Source: Nitrospirillum viridazoti CBAmc (GTDB lineage Bacteria > Pseudomonadota > Alphaproteobacteria > Azospirillales > Azospirillaceae). Taken from it: 64,000 bases of DNA. Where the stretch lies: positions 761,363-825,362 of the forward strand of contig NZ_CP022113.1 in NCBI RefSeq assembly GCF_000730165.1, read 5' to 3'. The notes under the pieces were generated by a model, which had not been told where the DNA came from, did no database searches, and saw nothing but the letters and a program-made list of their open reading frames with translations. Positions 45,986 through 53,894 of this stretch are shown piece by piece. Every line of letters begins with the position of its first letter. Position 1 is the stretch's first letter. The position numbers and the translations under genes are program-made.

Positions 45986-46025
45986 AGCCCCGCCTGGGGA
46001 TCATCCCTCAGGCGGGGCTTCTTTG
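45986..46025 (+). terminator. Hairpin between xoxF and xoxG, intrinsic terminator-like
   Basis: AGCCCCGCCTG (45986-45996) pairs perfectly with CAGGCGGGGCT (46009-46019) over 11 bases; an inner GGGAT/ATCCC pair is possible. TTCTTTG follows, a weak U-tract. It lies directly after the xoxF stop and before xoxG, so partial termination would lower xoxGJ message relative to xoxF. Confidence 0.75.
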
Positions 46026-46084
46026 CCCCTTGAGCTAGAGCACACATGCCTGGACTCCCCACTTCGCGAAAAGAGGTCCGACTG

Positions 46085-46537
46085 ATGCCGAAACGCTTGG
46101 CGCTGGCCGCTGCCGTCACCCTTCTGGCCCTGCCCTTCAGCGTCGCCGCCAGCGCCGCCGATGGTAGCGCGCCGACCGCCACCAAGGTGGCGGCCGAGGC
46201 CAAACCCTATAAGGTCGAAGGCGGCAAGGTCGATCCCGGCACCTACAACGGCTATCGCCGCTATGGCGAGTCCTGCATGCGGTGCCATGGTCCTGACGGG
46301 GCCGGCAGTTCCTACGCCCCGGACCTGACCGACAGCCTGAAGCACATGGACTACGACACCTTCGCCGAGACGGTGATCAATGGCCGCAAGAACGTGAACA
46401 CCGCCAACAACAACGTCATGCCGTCCTTCGGCACGACGGAGGACGTGGCGAACTACCTGGACGACATCTACGGCTATCTGAAGGCCCGATCCGATGGCGC
46501 CATCGGCCGCGGCCGGCCGCAGCGCATCGGGGACTGA
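46085..46537 (+). CDS. xoxG: Cytochrome c of the XoxF system, XoxG-like
   Basis: 150 residues with a signal peptide (MPKRLALAAAVTLLALPFSV, then AASAA). One haem-binding motif CMRCH at Cys64-Cys67-His68, in YGESCMRCHGPDGAGSSYAP, and a likely axial Met in NNNVMPSFGTTEDV. Size and position directly after xoxF indicate the dedicated electron acceptor. ATG 46085 begins the signal peptide; the in-frame ATG at 46046 would add 13 residues. The hairpin upstream may reduce its expression relative to xoxF. Confidence 0.88.
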   Translation: MPKRLALAAAVTLLALPFSVAASAADGSAPTATKVAAEAKPYKVEGGKVDPGTYNGYRRYGESCMRCHGPDGAGSSYAPDLTDSLKHMDYDTFAETVINGRKNVNTANNNVMPSFGTTEDVANYLDDIYGYLKARSDGAIGRGRPQRIGD

Positions 46538-46556
46538 GAACAACGGCGGCACCCTC

Positions 46557-47411
46557 ATGAAAACGGCCTTCCGCCTGGCGCTGGCGGCGTTACTGCCGCT
46601 GGCCCTGCCCGCATCCCAAGCCCTGGCCCAAACGGCCGAGCTGGTGTCCCGCACCGAATTGCGCGTCTGCGCCGACCCCAACGACATGCCCTATTCCAAC
46701 CAGAAGGGCGAGGGGTTCGAAAACAAGATCGCCGCCATCATCGGCCAGGATCTGAAGCTGCCCGTCAGCTATGTCTGGTTCCCCCAAGTCATGGGCTTCG
46801 TGCGCAACACCCTGCGCGCCCGCCAGTGCGACCTGGTCATGGGCACGGTGGCCGGCGACCCGCTGATGGACAACACCAATGCCTATTACCATAGCGGCTA
46901 CATGATCGTGACGCGGGCGGACGCCGGCATCACCGCCACCTCGATCGGCGATCCCAGCTTGGCCGACAAGCGCTTCGGCCTGGTGGCGGCGACACCGCCC
47001 ACCGACCTGCTGCTGCGCCATAACCTGATGGCGCACACCACCTCCTACGCCCTGACGGTGGACACGCGGTATGAGTCGCCCTCGCGCGCCATGCTGCAGG
47101 ATCTGGCCGACCGCAAGATCGACGTCGCGCTGCTGTGGGGTCCCATCGCCGGCTATTACATCAAGCAGGACAAGCTGCCGCTGAAGGCCGCCTTCCTGGA
47201 TCCCGAGGGTGACAGCAACCGGCTGGATTTCCGCATCGCCATGGGCGTGCGCGCCAACGAGCCGGAATGGCGCCGCTCGGTGGATCAGGCCCTGCAGCGC
47301 CATCGGGCTGAGGTCGACAAGCTGCTGGCGGACTATGGCATCCCCTTGCTGGATGAGCAGAACAAGCCCATCCCCGCGTCCTTGCCGGGGGCCGTCGGCG
47401 CCAAGCCATGA
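46557..47411 (+). CDS. xoxJ: XoxJ-like periplasmic substrate-binding-fold protein
   Basis: 284 residues with a signal peptide (MKTAFRLALAALLPLALPAS). The family signature ELRVCADPNDMPYSNQKGEG is followed by GFENKIAAIIGQDLKLPVSY and LVMGTVAGDPLMDNTNAYYH, matching the quinoprotein-dehydrogenase-associated binding-protein family (TIGR03871, MxaJ/XoxJ). These have an ABC-binding-protein fold but seem to help activate the dehydrogenase rather than take up solute; no transporter genes are nearby. It starts 19 bases after xoxG and its stop overlaps the next gene (ATGA). Confidence 0.92.
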   Translation: MKTAFRLALAALLPLALPASQALAQTAELVSRTELRVCADPNDMPYSNQKGEGFENKIAAIIGQDLKLPVSYVWFPQVMGFVRNTLRARQCDLVMGTVAGDPLMDNTNAYYHSGYMIVTRADAGITATSIGDPSLADKRFGLVAATPPTDLLLRHNLMAHTTSYALTVDTRYESPSRAMLQDLADRKIDVALLWGPIAGYYIKQDKLPLKAAFLDPEGDSNRLDFRIAMGVRANEPEWRRSVDQALQRHRAEVDKLLADYGIPLLDEQNKPIPASLPGAVGAKP

Positions 47412-47995
47412 GGGCCCTGCCCGCGGCCGTCCTGGCAAGCGTGATAGCCATCCTGCCCGCCATCGCCGCGCCGGCGCAGACGGCCCCGGCCGTGCCGGAG
47501 CCACCGGGCTATCGCCTGGATGATTACCGGGCGCCGGTGCCGGCGACGGTGGCTGGCGGCCGGGTGCTGACCACCGCCACCCTTCAGGAGTTGCTGGCGC
47601 GGGAGGGGTCCCGTGTGGTGCTGGTGGACGTGCTGCCCTCCCCCCGGCGGCCGGCCGGTATGACGCCGGGATCGCCCTGGATGCCCCTGCCCCATGATGA
47701 CCTGCCCGGCAGCGTCTGGCTGCCGGACGTGGGGCGGGGCGCGCTGAACCCAACCCTGGAAAACTGGTTCCAGCAACAACTTGCGACTTTAAGCGGGGGC
47801 GACAAGAACCGCCCGCTGGTGTTCTATTGTCTGCCCGAGTGCTGGATGAGCTGGAATGCAACCAAGCGCGCCGCCGGTTATGGTTACACCAACGTCGCCT
47901 GGTACCCGGACGGCGTTGACGGCTGGCGTGCCGCCAGGTTGCCCCTGGCCACCGCCACGGCACTGACGCCCCCAGCATCCCCGGGGGCTCCCTGA
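47408..47995 (+). CDS. PQQ-dependent catabolism-associated CxxxCW rhodanese-like protein
   Basis: 195 residues with a signal peptide (MRALPAAVLASVIAILPAIA). A rhodanese-like fold is suggested by VVLVDVLPSPRRPAGM and RPLVFYCLPECWMSWNATKR, where Cys-Leu-Pro-Glu-Cys-Trp is the family motif, then GYTNVAWYPDGVDGW. Members occur only with PQQ dehydrogenase genes; their exact role is unknown, possibly redox or sulfur handling in the periplasm. It overlaps xoxJ by four bases and precedes the cytochrome gene. Confidence 0.87.
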   Translation: MRALPAAVLASVIAILPAIAAPAQTAPAVPEPPGYRLDDYRAPVPATVAGGRVLTTATLQELLAREGSRVVLVDVLPSPRRPAGMTPGSPWMPLPHDDLPGSVWLPDVGRGALNPTLENWFQQQLATLSGGDKNRPLVFYCLPECWMSWNATKRAAGYGYTNVAWYPDGVDGWRAARLPLATATALTPPASPGAP

Positions 47996-48042
47996 GTTCA
48001 AAGTTCACGACGACCAGAGACCAGGTATAAGGAGAGCGGAAA

Positions 48043-48423
48043 GTGCGACGTATCGGATTTTGGGCGGCGGTTGCCGCCACGATCATCGCGGGTGGAACGG
48101 CCGGAACGGCCCTGGCGGATGGTGATCCCGCCGCCGGCCAGGTGGTGTTCAAGAAGTGCGCGGTCTGTCATTCCATCGACGCCGGCGTGAACAAGGTGGG
48201 CCCCAGCCTGCACGGCATCATCGGTCGCAAGTCCGCCACCGCGCCGGGCTACGACTATTCCGCCGCCATGAAGGGCGCCAATAAGGAATGGACGGCCAAG
48301 GAGCTGGACACCTACCTGACCGACCCGCGCGCGGTCGTGCCGGGCACCAAGATGGTGTTCGTCGGCCTGAAGGACCAGAAGGACCGTGACAACGTCATCG
48401 CCTACCTGGCGACGCTGAAGTAA
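48043..48423 (+). CDS. Soluble class I cytochrome c
   Basis: 126 residues from a GTG with AAGGAGAG upstream. Signal peptide (WAAVAATIIAGGTAGTALA), one haem site CAVCH at Cys39-Cys42-His43, then VGPSLHGIIGRKSATAPGYD and an axial Met in PGTKMVFVGLK. This is a cytochrome c2/cL-like carrier that could take electrons from XoxG to a terminal oxidase. It is the last gene before a strong terminator, so it closes the xox operon. Confidence 0.92.
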   Translation: MRRIGFWAAVAATIIAGGTAGTALADGDPAAGQVVFKKCAVCHSIDAGVNKVGPSLHGIIGRKSATAPGYDYSAAMKGANKEWTAKELDTYLTDPRAVVPGTKMVFVGLKDQKDRDNVIAYLATLK

Positions 48424-48452
48424 ACGGCTTCATCCTCAAAAGCCCTATTCCC

Positions 48453-48493
48453 AACACCCCCGTCCGGAGCCGCCGGACGGGGGTGTTTTCGTT
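48453..48493 (+). terminator. Strong intrinsic terminator after the xox operon
   Basis: AACACCCCCGTCCGG (48453-48467) pairs perfectly with CCGGACGGGGGTGTT (48473-48487), a 15-base stem with a 5-base loop, followed by TTTTCGTTT. It lies 30 bases after the cytochrome c stop. Confidence 0.93.
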
Positions 48494-48582
48494 TGGCGTC
48501 ACGGGTCTTTACGGCACCATGTTAATGGGCCATTAATCCTTGTCCTGCATCATGCCATCGGCATCAGAGAGGGGCGGGGCCC

Positions 48583-49674
48583 GTGAGCACCAGAGCCGGT
48601 ACGACGGTTTCAGACACGGTCATGTCGCGCGGCGCCGCCGCGGCGCCGGCGCCCCTGATTCGCGCCTGCGAACAGCAAGGCCGCGTCATGGACCAAGCCT
48701 GGCAAGCCCTTGGCGACACCGATCCCGCAATCGCCCCCGTGGCCCAGTCCGGTCCGGCCTTCAACCTGGGCCTGAGCCGCAGGGCGTTCAAGGTGCTGTG
48801 GTCGCTGCTGGAAGCGGGGGCGGTGGCGTCCCTGGGCGGCATTCTGCTCTCGCTGGCGGTGAACGCCGGACTGGTCCCGGCCGACGACTTGCGTATCGGC
48901 CTGTGTCTGGCCGCCGGCCCCGCGCACGTCATCCTGGCCTGGATGCTGGGCCGCCATGCTCGGCCGCGCCTCTCCGATGAACCGTCATGGTCCGTGGTTG
49001 CCCAGGTGATGGCGGCCTTGTTCGCCTGCCTGCTGGCGGTGGCGCTGGCCAATGACGGCGGCGTCGCCACCATCGCCTGGATCGCCGTGTGGTCCGTGCT
49101 GGCCACCGGCGCCCTGGTCCCGGCCCATCGTCTGGAAGGCGCCCTCGTGCCCCTGGCCATCGCCCGCCGCTGGCGGGTTCGCCACGCCGTCATCGTCGGC
49201 TCCGGCCCCGCCGTCCTGCGCCGGGTGAAGGAAATGGCCGGTCGTATGGACTATGAAATCGAGTTGCTGGGCATGTTCGGCGTCGAGCCCCCCGACGGTG
49301 GTGCCTCGCCCCGCCAGCCACCCTATCTGGGCGGCCTGGAGGACCTGTTCGACTTCCTGGCCCGTCATGGGGCCCATCATGGGGAGGTGGGCGTGTTCAT
49401 GGCCCTGCCGTGGACGGCCGGCGATCGCACCGCTGCCGTGCTGGAACGGCTGCGCACCGTACCCGCCACCGTCTGGCTGGTGCCCGACCCGGAGCTGTCG
49501 GCCCTGGCGCTGCCACAATCGGGGCCCAATCAGGCGGGGCCCAATCAGGCGGGGCCCAATCAGGCGGGGCCCAATCAGGCGGGGCCCAATCAGGCGGGGC
49601 CCAATCAGGCGGGGCCCAATCAGGCGGGGCCCAGTCAGGGCCGCGCGCCGGCGTCGGAATGCCGGGGCCGATGA
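48583..49674 (+). CDS. Truncated polyprenyl glycosylphosphotransferase-like protein with GPNQA tail
   Basis: 363 residues from GTG 48583 (ATG 48622 or 48688 possible). Four membrane helices (VLWSLLEAGAVASLGGILLS, GLCLAAGPAHVILAWML, VVAQVMAALFACLLAVAL, IAWIAVWSVLATGALV) are followed by a Rossmann-like domain (RHAVIVGSGPAVLRRVKEMA, ELLGMFGVEPPDGG). This is the N-terminal half of WcaJ/PssY-type exopolysaccharide initiating enzymes. The C-terminal sugar-transferase domain is missing. Instead the frame runs into seven GPNQA repeats and ends. It may be a decayed gene, or an N-terminal regulator of polysaccharide initiation. The next gene does not supply the missing domain. Confidence 0.7.
   Translation: MSTRAGTTVSDTVMSRGAAAAPAPLIRACEQQGRVMDQAWQALGDTDPAIAPVAQSGPAFNLGLSRRAFKVLWSLLEAGAVASLGGILLSLAVNAGLVPADDLRIGLCLAAGPAHVILAWMLGRHARPRLSDEPSWSVVAQVMAALFACLLAVALANDGGVATIAWIAVWSVLATGALVPAHRLEGALVPLAIARRWRVRHAVIVGSGPAVLRRVKEMAGRMDYEIELLGMFGVEPPDGGASPRQPPYLGGLEDLFDFLARHGAHHGEVGVFMALPWTAGDRTAAVLERLRTVPATVWLVPDPELSALALPQSGPNQAGPNQAGPNQAGPNQAGPNQAGPNQAGPNQAGPSQGRAPASECRGR
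49521..49640 (+). repeat. 15-bp tandem repeat, seven perfect units plus one variant
   Basis: The unit GGGGCCCAATCAGGC occurs seven times without change from 49521 to 49625, then once as GGGGCCCAGTCAGGG. In the coding frame it gives GPNQA seven times, then GPSQG. Because the unit is a multiple of three, slippage changes tail length but not frame. Confidence 0.97.
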
Positions 49675-49752
49675 TACCCACCCACACGTTCCGTTCGTCA
49701 GCGCTGCCTGCTAATCTCCGGCGTCATCTCCAGGTTCCTCCGACGGGTGGAC

Positions 49753-50301
49753 ATGCAGCTTCTGAGCACCCTGGCCACGATCGGCTTCGTCCTGCCCGTG
49801 TTCGCCGCCCTTATGGGCATGCTGCTGGCGCGGCGCGATTATAGCGTGGCGGCGGCCTGGGGCGGCGGCGTGGTGCTGTCGCTGCTGATCGCCCTGGCGA
49901 TCCGCGGGATGCTGCGCGCGGACCCGGACCTGCCGCACTTTCCCAGCGGGCATGTCACCCTCGCGGTGGCCTTCTATGGCGGACTGCTGGTCATCTATCT
50001 GCGCGGTGGCCACAGCCATGGCCGCATGGCCCTGCCGGTGATCCTGACGGCCCTGGCCAGTATCGCCCTGGTGGAGGGCTGGTCGCGCGTGCTGCTGACG
50101 GAACACACCTGGGTGGATGTCATCGGCGGTTTCCTTGTCGGATCCCTGGGCCTGCTGGCCACGGGCTGCCCCTGGGCGGTGCGCCGCATCCAGCGGGGTT
50201 CCCGCCTGTACCTGGCGGCGACCCTGGCTGTGGCCATCCCGCTGGCCTTCCTCAATGTCCGGTGGCTGGACAGCCTGATCCGGACCTTCGTGGTGCTGTA
50301 G
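49753..50301 (+). CDS. PAP2-family membrane phosphatase
   Basis: 182 residues, largely hydrophobic with about five helices. The PAP2 core is seen as FPSGHVTLAVAFYGG (motif C2) and GWSRVLLTEHTWVDVIGGFL (motif C3 with Ser-Arg, His and Asp). The first motif (KxxxxxxRP) is weak: RADPDLPHF is all that precedes the Ser-Gly-His. Such enzymes remove phosphate from undecaprenyl pyrophosphate or lipid phosphates in the inner membrane. It follows the truncated glycosylphosphotransferase gene by 78 bases, which fits a lipid-carrier theme. ATG 49753 was chosen; an in-frame GTG lies at 49747. Confidence 0.85.
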   Translation: MQLLSTLATIGFVLPVFAALMGMLLARRDYSVAAAWGGGVVLSLLIALAIRGMLRADPDLPHFPSGHVTLAVAFYGGLLVIYLRGGHSHGRMALPVILTALASIALVEGWSRVLLTEHTWVDVIGGFLVGSLGLLATGCPWAVRRIQRGSRLYLAATLAVAIPLAFLNVRWLDSLIRTFVVL

Positions 50302-50547
50302 CTCCCCCTGCCCCCGCGCCCCCTCCCCGAAAACCCCAAGGCGGCCCCGGTCGCCGGGTTGGCGTCGACACCGGCGCGGCGCGGGGAGTACCGCGCCTTG
50401 CGTCGGTGACTGAACCGTCTCGAGCTTCAAATCTTCGACCCTTTCGACAAGACCCCAAGGGGCCCGCGGCGGCATTTTCCCCCTCGTGCCGGCCATCCCG
50501 TCCGGCAGCATTTTCGAAATCCCGCCAGCCTACGCGAGGAAAACATC

Positions 50548-51201
50548 ATGTCCATCACGGCCACGCCCACCCCCGGCGCCAAGCTGCTGACCCCCACCGA
50601 TCACACCCTGATCATGATCGATTTCCAGTCGCAGATGTCGTTCGCGACGCATTCGATCGACGCCATCACGCTGCGCAACAATGCCGCCCTGGTGGCCAAC
50701 GCCGCCGCTGGCTTCAAGGTGTCGACCATCCTGACCACGGTGGCGAAAAGCAGCTTCTCCGGCCCGATGTACGCCGAGATCACCGACGCCTTCCCCGGCC
50801 AGGACCTGCTGGACCGCACGTCCATGAACACCTGGGAAGACGCCGCAGTGATCAAGCAGATCAACGCCATTGGCAAGAAGCGCATCGTGCTGTCCGGCCT
50901 GTGGACCAGCGTCTGCATCGTCGGGCCGGCCCTGTCGGCCATTGACCAGGGTTTCGAGGTCTACGTCATCACCGACGCCTGCGGCGACGTCTCGACCGAG
51001 GCGCACGAGCGCGCGGTGGAACGCATGGTCCAGGCCGGCGCCCGTCCCGTCACCGCCCTGCAGTACCTGCTGGAGCTGCAGCGCGACTGGGCCCGCACCG
51101 AGACCTATGACATGACCACCGGCATCGCCAAAAAGTGGGGCGGCGCCTACGGCCTGGGCATCACCTACGCCAAGACCATGTTCAACGCCCACGAGGGCTG
51201 A
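50548..51201 (+). CDS. Isochorismatase-family hydrolase, YcaC-like
   Basis: 217 residues. The cysteine-hydrolase triad is visible: Asp in HTLIMIDFQSQM, a Lys in TTVAKSSFSGPM, and Cys in LWTSVCIVGPALSAI. The family includes amidases and YcaC-type proteins of unknown substrate. GAGGAAAA precedes the ATG. It is the first gene of a seven-gene operon that also holds an amidohydrolase, so it may act on an amide or related intermediate. The 246 bases upstream contain the likely promoter but no clear boxes. Confidence 0.9.
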   Translation: MSITATPTPGAKLLTPTDHTLIMIDFQSQMSFATHSIDAITLRNNAALVANAAAGFKVSTILTTVAKSSFSGPMYAEITDAFPGQDLLDRTSMNTWEDAAVIKQINAIGKKRIVLSGLWTSVCIVGPALSAIDQGFEVYVITDACGDVSTEAHERAVERMVQAGARPVTALQYLLELQRDWARTETYDMTTGIAKKWGGAYGLGITYAKTMFNAHEG

Positions 51202-51268
51202 ACCGTCGGTGCGGCCGGGTATGCGCCCGGCCGCGTCCTTCTTCCGGCGGCAAGGAGGTCGCCCTCTT

Positions 51269-51556
51269 ATGAAAATCTACCTCATGTCGCTGGGTGCCGG
51301 ATTGCTGGTGGGCGTCATCTACGCCCTGATCAACGTCCGGTCGCCCGCCCCGCCCGTGGTGGCCCTGGTCGGCCTGCTGGGCATCCTGGTGGGCGAGCAG
51401 ATCCCGCCCCTGCTGAAGACCCTGTGGGCCAAGGAACCGGCCGCCCTGTCCTGGATGCAGGAACAGGTGCGCCCGCACATGTTCGGCCACTTGCCGCAAG
51501 GCGCGCCCAAAGCCGCCGCGGATGCCGCCGCACCCGATACCGCTAAAGGGACCTGA
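51269..51556 (+). CDS. XapX/DUF1427 small membrane protein
   Basis: 95 residues. The first 50 form two hydrophobic helices with the XapX pattern (LMSLGAGLLVGVIYALINVR, PAPPVVALVGLLGILVGEQI). The rest is a hydrophilic Ala/Pro-rich tail. AAGGAGGTC lies eight bases before the ATG. XapX proteins commonly sit between hydrolase genes exactly like this, and their function is not known. It starts 67 bases after the isochorismatase-like gene and ends three bases before the amidohydrolase gene. Confidence 0.88.
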   Translation: MKIYLMSLGAGLLVGVIYALINVRSPAPPVVALVGLLGILVGEQIPPLLKTLWAKEPAALSWMQEQVRPHMFGHLPQGAPKAAADAAAPDTAKGT

Positions 51557-51559
51557 TAA

Positions 51560-53455
51560 ATGACCACCGCTGCCGATGTCCAGACGGCCGACCTGATCCT
51601 GCATCACGGCCTGTTCACCACGCTGGATCGCGCCAACCCCACCGCCACCGCCGTGGCCGTGAAGGATGGCCGCTTCCTGAAGGTCGGTGGGGAGCATGAG
51701 GTGATGGCCCATGCCGGCCCGGCCACCAAGGTGATCGACCTGAAGGGCCACCGCGTCCTGCCCGGCCTGATCGACAACCATCTGCACATCATCCGTGGCG
51801 GCCTGAACTTCAACATGGAACTGCGCTGGGACGGCGTGCGGTCGCTGGCCGACGCCATGGGCATGCTGAAACGCCAGGTGGCCATTACCCCCGCCCCGCA
51901 GTGGGTGCGCGTGGTCGGCGGCTTCACCGAGCATCAGTTCGTGGAAAAGCGCCTGCCCACCATTGAGGAGCTGAACGCCGTGGCGCCCGACACGCCGGTG
52001 TTCATCCTGCACCTTTATGACCGCGCGCTGCTGAACGGGGCCGCCCTGCGCGCCGTGGGCTACACCAAAGACACGCCGGAACCGCCGGGCGGCCAGATCC
52101 TGCGCGACGCCAAGGGCAACCCCACCGGCCTGCTGCTGGCCAAGCCCAACGCCGCCATCCTCTACGCCACCCTGGCCAAGGGGCCCAAGCTGCCCTTCGA
52201 ATACCAGGTGAACTCCACCCGCCATTTCATGCGCGAGCTGAACCGGCTGGGCGTCACCGGCGCCATCGACGCCGGCGGCGGCTTCCAGAACTATCCTGAT
52301 GACTATGAGGTCATTCAGAAGCTGGCGGATGAGGACCAGCTGACCATTCGCCTGGCCTACAATTTGTTCACGCAGAAGCCCAAGGGCGAGAAGGACGACT
52401 TCCTGAACTGGACGCGGACCTCGACCTACAAGCAGGGCACCGACTATTTCCGCCACAACGGCGCCGGCGAGATGCTGGTGTTCTCCGCCGCGGACTTCGA
52501 GGATTTCCGCCAGCCCCGCCCCGACATGGCGCCGGAAATGGAGGGCGACCTGGAGGAGGTGGTGCGCATCCTGGCGCAGAACCGCTGGCCCTGGCGCATG
52601 CACGCGACCTATGACGAGACCATCAGCCGCGCGCTGGACGTGTTCGAGAAGGTGAACCAGGACGTGCCGCTGGAGGGTCTTAACTGGTTCTTCGATCACG
52701 CCGAGACCATCTCCGACGAATCCATCGACCGCATCGCGGCCCTGGGCGGTGGCATCGCCGTGCAGCACCGCATGGCCTATCAAGGCGAATATTTCGTGGA
52801 GCGCTATGGCCTGGGGGCGGCTGCGGCCACGCCGCCGGTGGCGCGCATCCTGGAAAAGGGCGTGAAGGTTTCCGCCGGCACCGACGCCACCCGCGTCGCC
52901 AGCTACAACCCCTGGGTCTCGCTGGCCTGGCTCATCACCGGCAAGACGGTGGGCGGCCTGCACCTCTACCCCCGCGCCAACTGCCTGGACCGCGAAACGG
53001 CCCTGCGCATGTGGACGGAGAACACCACCTGGTTCTCCAACGAGGAGGGCAAGAAGGGCCGCATCCAGGAAGGCCAGCTGGCCGACCTGATCGTGCCCGA
53101 CCGCGACTTCTTCGCCTGTGCCGAGGATGAGATCGCCGACACCACCGCCCTGCTGACCGTGGTGGGCGGCAAGGTGGTCTACGGCGCCGGCGACTTCGCC
53201 AACCATGACGCCGCCCCCATCCCGCCGGCCATGCCCGACTGGTCGCCGGTGCGGACCTTCGGCGGCTATGGCGCCTGGAACCTGCTGGAACCGACGAACA
53301 CCAAGCTGCAGCGCCAGGCCGCCCAGTCCTGCGGCTGTGACAGCGCCTGCGGCGTGCATGGCCACAGCCACGCCACCGCCTGGTCGGCCAAGCTGCCCAT
53401 CCGCGACCTGAAGTCCTTCTGGGGCGCCCTGGGCTGCGCCTGCTGGGCCGTCTGA
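51560..53455 (+). CDS. Amidohydrolase family 3 enzyme with Cys/His-rich tail
   Basis: 631 residues. Metal-site and fold motifs of the YtcJ-like amidohydrolases: LPGLIDNHLHIIRGG near the N-terminus, MHATYDETI, WFFDHAETISDESI, and VSAGTDATRVASYNPWVSLA. LADLIVPDRDFFA marks the closing beta-sandwich. Beyond the usual end there is an extra tail of about 60 residues with many Cys and His (SCGCDSACGVHGHSHA, then ALGCACWAV). No signal peptide. It lies between XapX and DoxX genes with two- to three-base gaps, so it is co-translated. Substrate unknown. Confidence 0.9.
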   Translation: MTTAADVQTADLILHHGLFTTLDRANPTATAVAVKDGRFLKVGGEHEVMAHAGPATKVIDLKGHRVLPGLIDNHLHIIRGGLNFNMELRWDGVRSLADAMGMLKRQVAITPAPQWVRVVGGFTEHQFVEKRLPTIEELNAVAPDTPVFILHLYDRALLNGAALRAVGYTKDTPEPPGGQILRDAKGNPTGLLLAKPNAAILYATLAKGPKLPFEYQVNSTRHFMRELNRLGVTGAIDAGGGFQNYPDDYEVIQKLADEDQLTIRLAYNLFTQKPKGEKDDFLNWTRTSTYKQGTDYFRHNGAGEMLVFSAADFEDFRQPRPDMAPEMEGDLEEVVRILAQNRWPWRMHATYDETISRALDVFEKVNQDVPLEGLNWFFDHAETISDESIDRIAALGGGIAVQHRMAYQGEYFVERYGLGAAAATPPVARILEKGVKVSAGTDATRVASYNPWVSLAWLITGKTVGGLHLYPRANCLDRETALRMWTENTTWFSNEEGKKGRIQEGQLADLIVPDRDFFACAEDEIADTTALLTVVGGKVVYGAGDFANHDAAPIPPAMPDWSPVRTFGGYGAWNLLEPTNTKLQRQAAQSCGCDSACGVHGHSHATAWSAKLPIRDLKSFWGALGCACWAV

Positions 53456-53457
53456 TC

Positions 53458-53880
53458 ATGGAAGGCTTGGCCGCTCGCGTGTTGACGCCACCTATCGTCC
53501 GGTGGGTGGCGCTGCTGGGCCTCTGCGCCGCCTACCTCCAGGGCGGGATCAACAAGGCCCTGGATTTCAGCGGCGCCGTGGCGGAGCTGGGGCACTTCGG
53601 CATGCCGGCCTACCCCGCCCTGGCAGCAATGGTCATCGCGCTGGAGCTGGGCGCGTCGCTGATGATCCTCAGCGGCCGCCTGCGCTGGATGGGTGCCCTG
53701 GCCTTGGCCGGCTTCACCCTGTTCGCCACCTTCGTGGCCAACCGCTACTGGGAGATGGCGGGGCAGGAGCGTTTCATGACCGCCAACGCCTTTTACGAAC
53801 ATCTGGGACTGGTCGGCGGCTTCGTTCTCGTGGCCTGGCACGACCTGAAATCCCACATCCCTTCCTCGTCCGCATCCTGA
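53458..53880 (+). CDS. DoxX-family membrane protein
   Basis: 140 residues with four hydrophobic segments and the DoxX pattern: VALLGLCAAYLQGGINKALD, HFGMPAYPALAAMVIALELG, LALAGFTLFATFVANRYWEM, and a final GLVGGFVLVAWHDLKS. DoxX proteins lie in the inner membrane and are linked to redox or detoxification operons. It starts two bases after the amidohydrolase stop, and its stop lies just before the VOC-protein start, so it is in the middle of the operon. Confidence 0.9.
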   Translation: MEGLAARVLTPPIVRWVALLGLCAAYLQGGINKALDFSGAVAELGHFGMPAYPALAAMVIALELGASLMILSGRLRWMGALALAGFTLFATFVANRYWEMAGQERFMTANAFYEHLGLVGGFVLVAWHDLKSHIPSSSAS

Positions 53881-53894
53881 TGGGAGCCTTTCCG

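Noticed and set aside
49521..49640. CRISPR array
   Set aside because: Units are 15 bases, directly abutting with no spacers, and lie in a coding frame.
51182..53371. 729-codon antisense frame opposite the amidohydrolase
   Set aside because: Gly/His/Gln-rich shadow of a well-supported gene.
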